The notes under the pieces are model-generated. The model was given only the letters and a program-made list of their open reading frames with translations, was not told where the DNA came from and ran no database searches. This document shows, piece after piece, positions 19,609 through 29,586 of a stretch of 64,000 bases of DNA. A program made the translations under genes and the position numbers. The DNA lies in contig NZ_CABFJY010000049.1 in the NCBI RefSeq assembly GCF_901687125.1, positions 1 through 64,000 on the forward strand, in the 5' to 3' direction. Position 1 is the first letter of the stretch. Every line of letters starts with the position of its first letter. The DNA comes from Actinobacillus vicugnae. GTDB taxonomy: Bacteria > Pseudomonadota > Gammaproteobacteria > Enterobacterales > Pasteurellaceae.

Positions 19609-20253
19609 CTATTTTACAAAGCTATCAAAGGTTAGCTCATAATTATCGCCATCACGATTATATGAAATATAACGAGGAAATTTTTCGCCCACATATTTTT
19701 TCACAGTAATCGTTTTTTGATCGCTAGTTTTAAAGCTATAAGTGATTTCTTGATAGGTTTGCCCTTTCACATTCACTGTTTTTTGCACTTTATTTAGCTT
19801 CACATTCGGAGTTGGATACAGTTTTTTACCATTGGTTGTTTGGAAACTAGTTGGTAATTGATCGTAATAACTTAACTGAAATGCAGTAGTAAATAAGTCA
19901 AAGGTTGGCATAGTTAATGCCTCTTGCTTTAATGGTTCTTTTGCTTTGCCGTATTTAACGCTGCTTGAGTCAATCTCCGCCACCGCATACGTTTTGCCAT
20001 TACGGGTATCACGATAACTTAACATATTAAATTGCCCGTTACGCTCTATTCCTTTTGCGGTAAATACAATGTTATATAATGGCACATTAATTTTCGATTG
20101 AATCGAATATTGCCCAGCACCATTTTTAAAATGTACATAAGCAGGCATTAAATAGTTTGAGCTATATTTAATATTGAAATCTTCAGCCCAAGCGGTTGAA
20201 ATTAGTGAAGAAATTGCAAAAAATGACAACGCAATTTTTTTAAACACACTCAT
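19609..20253 (-). CDS. secreted protein of unknown function, downstream of cysB
   Basis: A 214-residue protein with a clear signal peptide (MSVFKKIALSFFAISSLISTAWA, cleaved near residue 23). The rest is predicted mostly beta strand, with no cysteines in the mature part. The overall pattern (secreted, YxV/YxI strands, closing YELTFDSF) is reminiscent of DUF3108 periplasmic proteins, but I cannot confirm that. It begins immediately after the cysB stop codon with no gap, so the two are probably co-transcribed. Function unknown. Confidence 0.6.
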   Translation of the reverse strand: MSVFKKIALSFFAISSLISTAWAEDFNIKYSSNYLMPAYVHFKNGAGQYSIQSKINVPLYNIVFTAKGIERNGQFNMLSYRDTRNGKTYAVAEIDSSSVKYGKAKEPLKQEALTMPTFDLFTTAFQLSYYDQLPTSFQTTNGKKLYPTPNVKLNKVQKTVNVKGQTYQEITYSFKTSDQKTITVKKYVGEKFPRYISYNRDGDNYELTFDSFVK

Positions 20254-21917
<1,664 letters not shown>

Positions 21918-22808
21918 TTATTTATAGCTTCCTTCTATTTCATGTGTAATCCATTCAACAAAATGCTGCACTTTAGCCACTTCTTTCATTTGTGGTGGAT
22001 AAACTACATAGAAAGCCTTTTCATCATACACATCAGTAACAAAAGGTTCGATCACCGTACCATCTTCAATTTCATCTTGCGCGAGCATTCTATTTGCTAC
22101 TACTACGCCCTGACGGTGTTTTGCCGCTTGAATCCCCATTGAAGTGGTAGAGAACATCGGCCCAGATTCTGCATCAATATGATTTAAGTTTAAATGCTCT
22201 GCCATTTGTTTCCATTTGGTGTGAGAGCAAACATGAATCAAATTCTTACCTTCAAGATCTTCTGGTTTACTTATTGGATTTTCACGCAAATATTCTGGCG
22301 AAGCTAAGATCATTATACGAGCTTGTACTAATTCAATAGCCTCAAGATTTTGCCAATTACCCGAACCATAATAAATTGCCACATCAATATCTTTGCCCAA
22401 TAGCCCTTCATCTTGTGAAGCAGTGGTTAAACGAACTTCAATATCAGGATATTTTTTATGGAATTCGTTTAAACGAGGCACTAACCAGTGCATACCAAAA
22501 GACGGTGTCGTGCTAATTGAAAGAATTTGACGACTATTTTTGAGTTTAACTTTTTCAGTTGCTGCTGCAATTTGCTCAAGAAGTGGTTGAATCTCTTCAA
22601 AATATTGCGCCCCGATTTCCGTGAGTTCTAACAATCGGTTGCGACGATGGAATAACGATACGCCTAAAAAATCTTCTAATAATTTGATTTGATGGCTAAC
22701 CGCTGCTTGCGTTACAAATAAATCGTCCGCTGCTTTAGTAAAATTAAGATGACGAGCAGCTGATTCAAACGCTTTTAAAGCATTTAAGGGAGGAAGTTTC
22801 TTATTCAT
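21918..22808 (-). CDS. gcvA: LysR-type glycine cleavage regulator GcvA
   Basis: Regulates the glycine cleavage genes and, in enterics, the divergent GcvB small RNA. The ATG at 22808 gives MNKKLPPLNALKAFESAARH, aligning with the E. coli start. A longer frame to 22976 would run through the gcvB promoter and is rejected. Helix-turn-helix: LFVTQAAVSHQIKLLEDFLG. Effector domain: VDVAIYYG-like (IDVAIYYGSGNW) and LNLNHIDAESGPMFS. The presence of gcvB on its other side strongly confirms the name. Confidence 0.94.
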   Translation of the reverse strand: MNKKLPPLNALKAFESAARHLNFTKAADDLFVTQAAVSHQIKLLEDFLGVSLFHRRNRLLELTEIGAQYFEEIQPLLEQIAAATEKVKLKNSRQILSISTTPSFGMHWLVPRLNEFHKKYPDIEVRLTTASQDEGLLGKDIDVAIYYGSGNWQNLEAIELVQARIMILASPEYLRENPISKPEDLEGKNLIHVCSHTKWKQMAEHLNLNHIDAESGPMFSTTSMGIQAAKHRQGVVVANRMLAQDEIEDGTVIEPFVTDVYDEKAFYVVYPPQMKEVAKVQHFVEWITHEIEGSYK

Positions 22809-22887
22809 AAGTATATAATTGTTGTTCCGTAGATAGCTCATTTCTATCGCATTACTTTTTTTGATAGTTAAAATTAAAATTTTTAGC

Positions 22888-22916
22888 TTGCCATACTGGT
22901 CTAACATCACTATAAT
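22888..22916 (+). promoter_or_regulatory. gcvB promoter
   Basis: A -35 TTGCCA (22888-22893) and a perfect -10 TATAAT (22911-22916) are separated by 17 bp. The predicted start falls at about 22923-22926, giving an RNA whose length matches known GcvB. Confidence 0.8.
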
Positions 22917-22925
22917 GCGCGCCGT

Positions 22926-23124
22926 ACTTAGACGGATAGTGATAGTTAAACAGTAATAACATTCATTTTTACTCATTTAACTATTTCAGATTTTTAAGTA
23001 TGATGTTGTGTTTGCATATTGGTCTAGGAAACTAGACTAGAGTAACTTAAGTTACTCGTTTCACTTCCTGTATATTTTGAACCCTTTTGGTTTATTAACC
23101 GCCCAATTTGGGCGGTTTTTTTTC
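22926..23124 (+). ncRNA. gcvB: GcvB small regulatory RNA
   Basis: Hfq-dependent small RNA that represses many amino-acid and peptide transporter mRNAs. It is divergent from gcvA, as in E. coli. The G/U-rich target-pairing segment is visible at about 23001-23024 (TGATGTTGTGTTTGCATATT, then GGTCT). A GTCTAG-GAAA-CTAGAC hairpin and the 18-bp palindrome GAGTAACTTAAGTTACTC follow. The conserved CACTTCCTGTA block is at about 23062-23072. It ends in a rho-independent terminator. Length about 199 nt against 206 in E. coli. The oppA-like gene here could be a target. Confidence 0.92.
23099..23124 (+). terminator. gcvB terminator
   Basis: ACCGCCCAATTTGGGCGGT hairpin followed by a run of eight T. Also the Hfq-binding poly-U tail expected for this RNA. 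Confidence 0.9.
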
Positions 23125-23332
23125 GTTTTAAGTTCGCGCATTGTAACAGAAAGAATAAATCTCGCTAGTAGATAACGAAAATTTTCATTAAAATTTCTTA
23201 TCTAATCCCCTAAAAATAAAAAAATATTATCAATACCACCTAAAATCAGATTTCCTCTCAGCCATTTGCTATATAAATACCCCATTTTGTAGTATCCTTT
23301 TCAGCAATTTTTATTAACTAAAGAGAAATACC

Positions 23333-24367
23333 TTGAGTAAACGCAGACTTACCCAAAATCAACAACGTCGAATCAAATCAAATCATCATAAGAAGATCGC
23401 AAAGCCTGAATTAGAATGGCAAGATGAAATGCTTGGTGAAGTTCAACAAGGCATTGTGGTTACCCGCCATGCAAAACACGCTGATGTCGAAACTGAACAA
23501 GGCGAAGCTTATCGTTGTAACCTCCGCCGTACCTTAAAAAATGTGGTGGTTGGCGATCAGGTTTCTTGGCGTCAAGGTAGTGAACAATTACAAGGCATTA
23601 GCGGTGTCATTGAAGCAATTTACCCTCGTAAAAATGAGCTAAGCCGCCCTGATTATTATGATGGTATTAAAGTAATGGCAGCCAATATCGATCAAATTAT
23701 TATCGTTTCTGCCGTATTACCTACTCTTTCACTAAATATTATCGATCGCTATTTAGTGATTTGCGAAACGGCTAAGATCCCAGCCCTGATCGTATTAAAT
23801 AAAATTGATTTACTTTCAGAATCAGAACGACAAGCGGTGCAAAAACAATTAGAAATTTACGAAAAGATTGGCTATGAAACGCTCTGTTTGTCTGCTGATA
23901 CTGGCGAAAATATGGATAAATTAGACCGCTATTTATCACGAGGTACGTCTATTTTTGTAGGACAATCTGGGGTTGGTAAATCAAGTTTAATTAATCAATT
24001 ATTACCAGAGGTAAATGCCTTAACAGGCGCAGTGAGCGATATTTCAGGACTAGGTCAGCACACGACTACCTCTTCTCGCTTATATCATTTGCCACAAGGT
24101 GGCAATTTAATTGATTCACCAGGTATTCGAGAATTTGGTTTATGGCATTTAGAACCTGAACAAATTACGCTTGGTTATCGAGAATTTCAATCTGTATTAG
24201 GCACTTGTAAGTTCCGAGATTGTAAACATAAAACTGACCCAGGTTGTGCCGTGCGTGAAGCGGTCGAAAAAGGTGAAATAAATGCAATTCGCTTTGAAAA
24301 TTATCACCGCTTAATTGAAAGCCGTGATGAAACGAAAAGTCAGCGTCATTTTAGAACAGAAGAATAA
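23333..24367 (+). CDS. rsgA: ribosome small-subunit biogenesis GTPase RsgA
   Basis: Circularly permuted GTPase that assists late 30S maturation. It starts with TTG at 23333 ([14 protein letters not shown]), preceded by AAAGAGA; the basic N-terminus fits the family. An OB-fold covers about residues 35-100. GTPase motifs appear in permuted order: LNKID first, then [14 protein letters not shown] and [11 protein letters not shown]. The C-terminal zinc finger is [14 protein letters not shown]. Length is 344. It is followed by rnhB after 12 bp. Confidence 0.95.
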   Translation: MSKRRLTQNQQRRIKSNHHKKIAKPELEWQDEMLGEVQQGIVVTRHAKHADVETEQGEAYRCNLRRTLKNVVVGDQVSWRQGSEQLQGISGVIEAIYPRKNELSRPDYYDGIKVMAANIDQIIIVSAVLPTLSLNIIDRYLVICETAKIPALIVLNKIDLLSESERQAVQKQLEIYEKIGYETLCLSADTGENMDKLDRYLSRGTSIFVGQSGVGKSSLINQLLPEVNALTGAVSDISGLGQHTTTSSRLYHLPQGGNLIDSPGIREFGLWHLEPEQITLGYREFQSVLGTCKFRDCKHKTDPGCAVREAVEKGEINAIRFENYHRLIESRDETKSQRHFRTEE

Positions 24368-24379
24368 GAATCAATAGCA

Positions 24380-24973
24380 ATGAGTACAAATTTCATTTAT
24401 CCTAATGCCCACTTGATCGCAGGTGTGGATGAAGTAGGCAGAGGCCCATTAGTTGGCGCGGTGGTAACCGCCGCAGTCATTCTCGATCCAAATAATCCAA
24501 TTGAAGGATTAGCCGATTCTAAAAAATTATCGGAAAAAAAACGCTTGCTTTTAGCGGAGGAAATTAAAGCAAAAGCACTTTGTTGGTCGTTAGGGCGTGC
24601 CGAACCAGAAGAAATCGATCAGCTTAATATCTTACACGCAACCATGCTTGCGATGCAGCGTGCTGTTGCGGGGCTAAGTATTCAACCTGATTTTGTATTG
24701 GTGGATGGTAATCGTATTCCAAGTTTGCCAATGCCAGCACAAGCGGTCATAAAAGGAGATAGTTTAGTTGCTGAAATCAGTGCTGCCTCTATTTTAGCAA
24801 AAGTCGCACGCGATCGTGAGATGGATGAATTAGATAAGCAATATCCTGATTATGGTTTTGCAAAACACAAAGGCTATCCAACTAAACTACATTTTGAAAA
24901 ACTTGCACAATTTGGGGCAACACCTTTTCACCGAAAGAGTTTCGCCCCAGTGAAAAAAATCTTAGGTTTATAA
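24380..24973 (+). CDS. rnhB: ribonuclease HII
   Basis: Removes ribonucleotides embedded in DNA. The 197-residue protein has the catalytic DEDD pattern, beginning with [16 protein letters not shown], then [18 protein letters not shown] and [18 protein letters not shown]. The length is normal. It lies 12 bp after rsgA, and the next gene's ATG follows its stop codon directly, so all may be co-transcribed. Confidence 0.96.
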   Translation: MSTNFIYPNAHLIAGVDEVGRGPLVGAVVTAAVILDPNNPIEGLADSKKLSEKKRLLLAEEIKAKALCWSLGRAEPEEIDQLNILHATMLAMQRAVAGLSIQPDFVLVDGNRIPSLPMPAQAVIKGDSLVAEISAASILAKVARDREMDELDKQYPDYGFAKHKGYPTKLHFEKLAQFGATPFHRKSFAPVKKILGL

Positions 24974-25828
24974 ATGTTAGAACTATTACTCGAACCATTT
25001 CAATATAACTATATGCAAAAAGCAATTTTTGTCAGTATGGCTGTTGGCGTGGTTTGTGCCTTTCTTTCCGCCTTTTTAATGCTAAAAGGCTGGTCTTTAA
25101 TTGGTGATGCGCTTTCGCATGCGGTTGTGCCAGGTGTGGCAATTGCCTATGCATTAAAGCTCCCTTATGCATTCGGCGCATTTTTCTCTGGCATCCTTGC
25201 CGCATTTTCAATTTTATGGGTAAAAAGCATTACCCGAATAAAAGAAGATGCTGTGATTGGCTTTATTTTTACCACCTTCTTTGCGCTAGGGATGTTTATC
25301 GTTTCGCTCAACCCTACTTCAGTTGATGTAAATGCAATTGTCATGGGTAATATTCTTGGTATTGCTGATGAAGACTTATGGCAGGTGACAATTATCATCG
25401 GCTTGTCATTAGTAGGACTAATCTGCTTTTGGAAGGGGTTATTGCTCACTTTTTTTGATGAACATCACGCTTTATCCGTTGGGCTTTCCCCCCTACGTTA
25501 CAAAATTTTATTTTTTACGCTATTAAGTGCCTGTGTCGTGGTCGCTTTACAAACCGTAGGTGCAATTTTAGTGATTGCTATGGTGGTAACACCTGGGGCA
25601 ACCGCTTACTTATTAACGGATAAATTTCCTCGTTTGGTGATTATTGCTATCCTAATCGGTAGCCTAAGTAGCGGAATTGGTGCTTATCTTAGCTACTTTT
25701 TAAATGGTGCAACGGGTGGTGTTATTGTTTGTTTACAAACATTTATCTTTTTACTTGCTTTCTGTTTTGCACCGAAATACGGCTTAATCAATCAAAAATG
25801 TAAGCGCTTGGAGGCTATCAATGAATGA
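24974..25828 (+). CDS. yfeC: manganese/iron ABC transporter permease, YfeC/SitC type
   Basis: A 284-residue inner-membrane protein with about eight spans, of the ABC-3 metal permease family. Typical motifs are FLMLKGWSLIGDALSHAVVPGVA near the N-terminus and QTVGAILVIAMVVTPGATAYLL toward the end. Its ATG follows the rnhB stop directly and its end overlaps the second permease by 8 bp. The binding protein (YfeA) and ATPase (YfeB) genes usually found with it are not here and would have to be encoded elsewhere. Metal (Mn, Fe or Zn) cannot be assigned from the permease. Confidence 0.88.
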   Translation: MLELLLEPFQYNYMQKAIFVSMAVGVVCAFLSAFLMLKGWSLIGDALSHAVVPGVAIAYALKLPYAFGAFFSGILAAFSILWVKSITRIKEDAVIGFIFTTFFALGMFIVSLNPTSVDVNAIVMGNILGIADEDLWQVTIIIGLSLVGLICFWKGLLLTFFDEHHALSVGLSPLRYKILFFTLLSACVVVALQTVGAILVIAMVVTPGATAYLLTDKFPRLVIIAILIGSLSSGIGAYLSYFLNGATGGVIVCLQTFIFLLAFCFAPKYGLINQKCKRLEAINE

Positions 25829-26660
25829 GTTAGCGCTATGGTTTATTGAACCATTTGAGTTTGAATTTATGCAAACTGCGCTTTTTACGGCAGTAATGGT
25901 TGCTTCCGTTTGTGCTATTTTATCTTGCTATTTAATCCTAAAAGGCTGGTCATTAATGGGCGATGCGATCTCACATGCCGTGTTGCCTGGTGTGGTTATC
26001 TCAAACTTATTAGGCTTACCATTGGCTATTGGCGCCTTTGGTTCAGGGCTATTTTGTGCCGTTTCGGTTGGCTATCTTAAAGAAAACTCTCGCTTAAAAG
26101 AAGATACCATTATGGGTATTATGTTTGCAGGCTTATTTGCGCTCGGTATTGTGCTATTTACCGCATTACCTACCGATCAACATCTTACTCATTTGCTATT
26201 TGGTAATTTACTCGGTGTTACGCAAGCTGAACTGACGCAAACTATACTCATTTGTGTAATCACTTTTAGCATCATGATTTTCAAGCGTAAAGATTTTTTA
26301 CTTTACTGCTTTGATGGTAGCCATGCCAAAGTTATTGGTTTGCCTGTAAAATGGCTACATTATGGTCTGCTTTCGCTATTGGCTCTTACCATTATCAGCG
26401 CCATGCAAGTGGTTGGGGTAATTTTAGTAGTTGCGATGTTAATCGCACCTGGGATCACCGCTTATCAATTGTCTAATCGCTTTGATTATATGTTGCTGAT
26501 TGCGATGACGATTGCAATTAGCTCTTCTGTATTCGGTACTATTGCGAGCTATCATATTGATGCTGCAACAGGCCCTACGATTATTTTAATTCAATCGACC
26601 ATTTTTATTTTGGCACTATGTTTTAGCCACCTAAAACGCCACAAGCGGTCAAATTTTTGA
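25821..26660 (+). CDS. yfeD: manganese/iron ABC transporter permease, YfeD/SitD type
   Basis: Paralogue of the preceding permease, 279 residues and about eight spans. It repeats the family motifs YLILKGWSLMGDAISHAVLPG and QVVGVILVVAMLIAPGITAY. Heteromeric permease pairs (C plus D) are the rule in the Yfe/Sit systems. Overlap by 8 bp with yfeC indicates translational coupling. An uptake signal lies just across its stop codon (CAAGCGGTCAAATTTTT around 26643). Confidence 0.88.
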   Translation: MNELALWFIEPFEFEFMQTALFTAVMVASVCAILSCYLILKGWSLMGDAISHAVLPGVVISNLLGLPLAIGAFGSGLFCAVSVGYLKENSRLKEDTIMGIMFAGLFALGIVLFTALPTDQHLTHLLFGNLLGVTQAELTQTILICVITFSIMIFKRKDFLLYCFDGSHAKVIGLPVKWLHYGLLSLLALTIISAMQVVGVILVVAMLIAPGITAYQLSNRFDYMLLIAMTIAISSSVFGTIASYHIDAATGPTIILIQSTIFILALCFSHLKRHKRSNF

Positions 26661-26730
26661 GTAAATTTGCAAAATTGCCAAAAACAATAGAGAATTATTG
26701 CTTAAAACCTATATTAAGAGGAATCTAATC

Positions 26731-27093
26731 ATGGAAAAACATTACGAAGAAACCATTTTCAGCAAGATTATTCGCAAAGAAATTCCTGCAGCAATCGTTT
26801 ATCAAGATGAATTAGTTACCGCATTTCGAGATATTTCTCCACAAGCGCCTACTCATATTTTAATTGTGCCGAATAAATTAATTCCGACTGTAAATCATGT
26901 ACAAGCAGAAGATGAATTAGCATTAGGTCGCTTATTCACTGTAGCGGCAAAAATTGCTAAAGAAGAAGGTATTGCCGAAGACGGCTATCGCTTAATTATG
27001 AACTGTAATGTGCATGGCGGTCAGGAAGTCTTCCACATTCATATGCACTTAGTCGGTGGCGAACCATTAGGCAAAATGCTCAGTAATAAATAA
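26731..27093 (+). CDS. hinT: HIT-family purine nucleoside phosphoramidase HinT
   Basis: Hydrolyses AMP-lysine and related phosphoramidates. The 120-residue product starts [20 protein letters not shown]; the ATG at 26731 has AAGAGGA ahead and fits family N-termini, so the longer frame from 26698 is rejected. The histidine triad is HIHMHL in [19 protein letters not shown]. It heads a hinT-ycfL-thiK group like that of E. coli, but without lpoB. Confidence 0.95.
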   Translation: MEKHYEETIFSKIIRKEIPAAIVYQDELVTAFRDISPQAPTHILIVPNKLIPTVNHVQAEDELALGRLFTVAAKIAKEEGIAEDGYRLIMNCNVHGGQEVFHIHMHLVGGEPLGKMLSNK

Positions 27094-27094
27094 T

Positions 27095-27460
27095 ATGAAA
27101 CAGCTTAAATCTTATTGGTTATTTGCAATTTTTTCGTTTTTTTTGACCGCTTGTGGTAGTAACCCGCAAAGCTATATCAAAGGAAAATCGGAGCCTATTG
27201 TAAATATTGAAGCACAAATCGCGCCACAAATTGAAACCAATGTAACAGGTGAAAGTATCACTGTGCGCAACCTTACAGATCATCCGCTTAATTTAAGCTA
27301 TAAATTATTTTGGTATGATAAACAAGGGGTTACGCAAGAAATTGCCGAGCAAGCGTGGCTTAACTTATGGCTAAATAGCAAGCAATCTCAAACATTCAAG
27401 CTACAGAGACCAACTGATGAAGCACACAACTACCGCATCTATTTGCGTGGTAGCCGATGA
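27095..27460 (+). CDS. ycfL: YcfL-like lipoprotein (DUF1425)
   Basis: A 121-residue predicted lipoprotein. The signal is MKQLKSYWLFAIFSFFLTAC with a lipobox LTAC, giving an N-terminal lipid-modified Cys20 followed by GSN, so outer-membrane sorting is likely. The mature part contains LTDHPLNLSYKLFWYDKQG and ends YRIYLRGSR, like E. coli YcfL. It lies 1 bp after hinT and overlaps the ThiK-like gene by 4 bp. The codons for the lipobox residues T-A-C are ACCGCTTGT, a perfect uptake-signal core. Function unknown. Confidence 0.8.
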   Translation: MKQLKSYWLFAIFSFFLTACGSNPQSYIKGKSEPIVNIEAQIAPQIETNVTGESITVRNLTDHPLNLSYKLFWYDKQGVTQEIAEQAWLNLWLNSKQSQTFKLQRPTDEAHNYRIYLRGSR

Positions 27461-28221
27461 ATGCGTTAGATTGGCTGACAAGTCAGCAACAAGCGGTCGT
27501 TTTTTGCCAAGATTTAGCAGGTTTAACCGCTTGTAGCCAACAAATTCAGCTCGCCTCTGGCGAGCGTTTTGTTTTACGCCAGCAAAATGAGCGAGCTTCT
27601 CGCTTTGCAATTAATTATGCTCAAGAAGCACAAATACTAAGTTATTTAGCTTCTCTCTCTTTTACCCCCAAAGTTTATTATCAGACTGAAAACTCCTGCT
27701 TATTGCGTTGGATCGACGGCGATATTCCAAGCACTTTTGATGCAACATTACTCAATAAACTCGCTCAATCCCTTGCGCAATTGCATCTTTTTCCAATAAA
27801 TAAATCACTACCTACCTTGGATATTGCGAAACGTTGTCAATTTTTGTGGCAACAGCTCACTACTACACAGCAAGCTAAATTGCATTTTTATCCGCCATTT
27901 CAGGACATTCAGCCCTTTCATCAAGCGATTTGTCACCACGATTTGCATTTAGGTAATTTTGTCGTAAAAAATAACCGCTTGTTTTTGATTGATTGGGAAT
28001 ATTCTGCCGTATCGGATCCTGCACTAGAAATTGCAATGTTATTTAGTGCTAATAGCAAAGCACTTAATTCACAACAACAGGCGGAATTTCTCCACTACTA
28101 TCTGCAAGCAACTAAATTTAATGAAGTGCAATTTAAACAAAAAATGGCAGAATATCATCCTGCCATTCATCGGTTAAATCAGTTATGGTTTGCGATTCTC
28201 GAACCAGAAACGCTATTTTAG
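27457..28221 (+). CDS. thiK: ThiK-like thiamine/choline-type kinase (APH fold)
   Basis: A 254-residue aminoglycoside-phosphotransferase-fold kinase. The Brenner motif is CHHDLHLGNFVV (catalytic Asp) and the metal-binding Asp is in LFLIDWEYSAVSDPALE. Its position after hinT-ycfL matches E. coli thiK (thiamine kinase), which is the basis for the symbol. Divergence is high, so choline or another small alcohol remains possible. Its start overlaps ycfL by ATGA. Its end overlaps the convergent ycbL by 9 bp. Three uptake-signal copies lie inside the gene. Confidence 0.7.
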   Translation: MNALDWLTSQQQAVVFCQDLAGLTACSQQIQLASGERFVLRQQNERASRFAINYAQEAQILSYLASLSFTPKVYYQTENSCLLRWIDGDIPSTFDATLLNKLAQSLAQLHLFPINKSLPTLDIAKRCQFLWQQLTTTQQAKLHFYPPFQDIQPFHQAICHHDLHLGNFVVKNNRLFLIDWEYSAVSDPALEIAMLFSANSKALNSQQQAEFLHYYLQATKFNEVQFKQKMAEYHPAIHRLNQLWFAILEPETLF

Positions 28222-28842
28222 AAAGGGATTGTGCAGTTTTTCACGACCAATTGTGGTATGCGGACCATGCCCTGCAACCACAATAAAATCATCATCTAAA
28301 TCAAACATTTTGGTACGAATAGTATTTAATAGTACCTCTAAATTGCCCATATAAAGATCGGTACGCCCAATACTATCTTTAAATAACACATCACCACTAA
28401 ATGCAATTTTATTTTCAAAATCAAAGAAACCGATATGACCTGGCGCATGACCAGGCAAATGACGCACATTAAAACGCAATGTTCCCACTTCAATAATATC
28501 GTTTTCATTTAACCAATGATCTGGTAAAAAAGCCTGCACAGGCGGAATACCAAACATTTCACACATTTGTGGAAGTTGCTCAAATAACGGCTTATCATCA
28601 ATATGAGAACCAAAAACTTCCACACCGAAATGATCTCTTACTTTTTCCACCGCCATAATATGATCTAAATGACCGTGAGTAAGCAACAATTTCTGAACAT
28701 TTAGTTGCTGTGATTCAACAAATTGAATGATTTTATCTGCATCATCACCCGCATCAATAATTGCGGCATTTTTATTATCATCCCAAATAACACTACAATT
28801 TTGCTGAAACGCACTTACAGGGATAATTTGTAAATTAAACAT
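28213..28842 (-). CDS. ycbL: metallo-beta-lactamase-fold hydrolase YcbL (glyoxalase-II-like)
   Basis: A 209-residue cytoplasmic hydrolase with the zinc-binding motif THGHLDHI, then LPGHAPGHIGF, FSGDVLFKDSIGRTDL and a final His in VAGHGPHTTIG. This is the compact YcbL class, shorter than GloB. The substrate is probably a glutathione thioester, but in vivo role is unclear. It follows ycbK by 17 bp on the same strand and together with ldtD reproduces the E. coli ldtD-ycbK-ycbL order. Confidence 0.9.
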   Translation of the reverse strand: MFNLQIIPVSAFQQNCSVIWDDNKNAAIIDAGDDADKIIQFVESQQLNVQKLLLTHGHLDHIMAVEKVRDHFGVEVFGSHIDDKPLFEQLPQMCEMFGIPPVQAFLPDHWLNENDIIEVGTLRFNVRHLPGHAPGHIGFFDFENKIAFSGDVLFKDSIGRTDLYMGNLEVLLNTIRTKMFDLDDDFIVVAGHGPHTTIGREKLHNPFLK

Positions 28843-28859
28843 AAAATTTGACCGCTTAC

Positions 28860-29414
28860 CTAACCACGCCAGCTACGCACTGGACCTGTATCTACATGCA
28901 CAAAATTACTACGAGGATAATAACCTACACCACCATTATGCAAACTTTCCGCTGCCATTTTTACTTTTGAAAGTGGAACGCCCGATACTTTAAAATCGAC
29001 CGCTTGTCCACGAATATGATAGCTGTTACTTGCTACACCACGACTATGACGACGCATTCTTGCATTTGTTTGAGCAGAACGGTAACCACTTAACACTAAA
29101 ATTTCCGCATTGCGGAAACCTAAACGTTGCTGAATTTGATTAAGTTTAACAAACAACATCGGGTCAATTCGCTTAACTTGATTAGTATGGCGATCTCGCA
29201 TGAGATAGTTTAATTGGCTTAAATCCGTTGTTGATAAATGACCATTCGCAAATTTTGCTGAATAAGTATCACCAGTATTTATATTACGAAAGCGTAACGC
29301 CAATGGAGAAGGCGTTGAAAGTGCCGCCATAACTTTGCTTGGCAACAAACTTGCCCCTAAAACAAGACCGCCGAGTGATAACCATTTACGGCGTTGAACA
29401 TTAATTTGATTCAT
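28860..29414 (-). CDS. ycbK: YcbK-type DUF882 / peptidase M15A-like exported protein
   Basis: A 184-residue exported protein. The N-terminus QRRKWLSLGGLVLGASLL has a twin-arginine pair, so Tat export is likely, with cleavage near KVMA. The peptidase-M15-like zinc ligands appear as SYHIRGQAVDF and FVHVDTG, suggesting cell-wall peptide hydrolysis. It sits between ldtD and ycbL, another envelope context. Activity is inferred from family. Confidence 0.87.
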   Translation of the reverse strand: MNQINVQRRKWLSLGGLVLGASLLPSKVMAALSTPSPLALRFRNINTGDTYSAKFANGHLSTTDLSQLNYLMRDRHTNQVKRIDPMLFVKLNQIQQRLGFRNAEILVLSGYRSAQTNARMRRHSRGVASNSYHIRGQAVDFKVSGVPLSKVKMAAESLHNGGVGYYPRSNFVHVDTGPVRSWRG

Positions 29415-29529
29415 TGAAATTCTTCCTCATTATTACGAGTAATGATTGATAGTAGATGACTCATTCCGAATAATTTACTATCAGCCATAAATAAAGGCTT
29501 ATTACTCATAAGCCTTTATGGCTAACTCT

Positions 29530-29569
29530 AAAAAATAAAGTTCCGAGAAGCAAGCCTTACCGCTCGGAA
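29530..29569 (-). terminator. ldtD terminator region
   Basis: A hairpin with arms TTCCGAG (29541-29547) and CTCGGAA (29563-29569) is followed on the minus strand by CTTTATTTTT. A second perfect hairpin (29491-29502 with 29508-29519, arm ATAAAGGCTTAT) lies further on. Confidence 0.7.
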
Positions 29570-29586
29570 ATTTCTATTTTTGTGCA

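Noticed and set aside
19443-19709. An 88-codon plus-strand frame between pyrG and the secreted gene
   Set aside because: It covers the uptake-signal pair and the 3' end of the opposite gene. There is no ribosome site and the product resembles nothing.
21918-22976. A longer GcvA starting near 22976
   Set aside because: It would span the gcvB promoter and add residues absent from GcvA. The ATG at 22808 aligns with E. coli GcvA.
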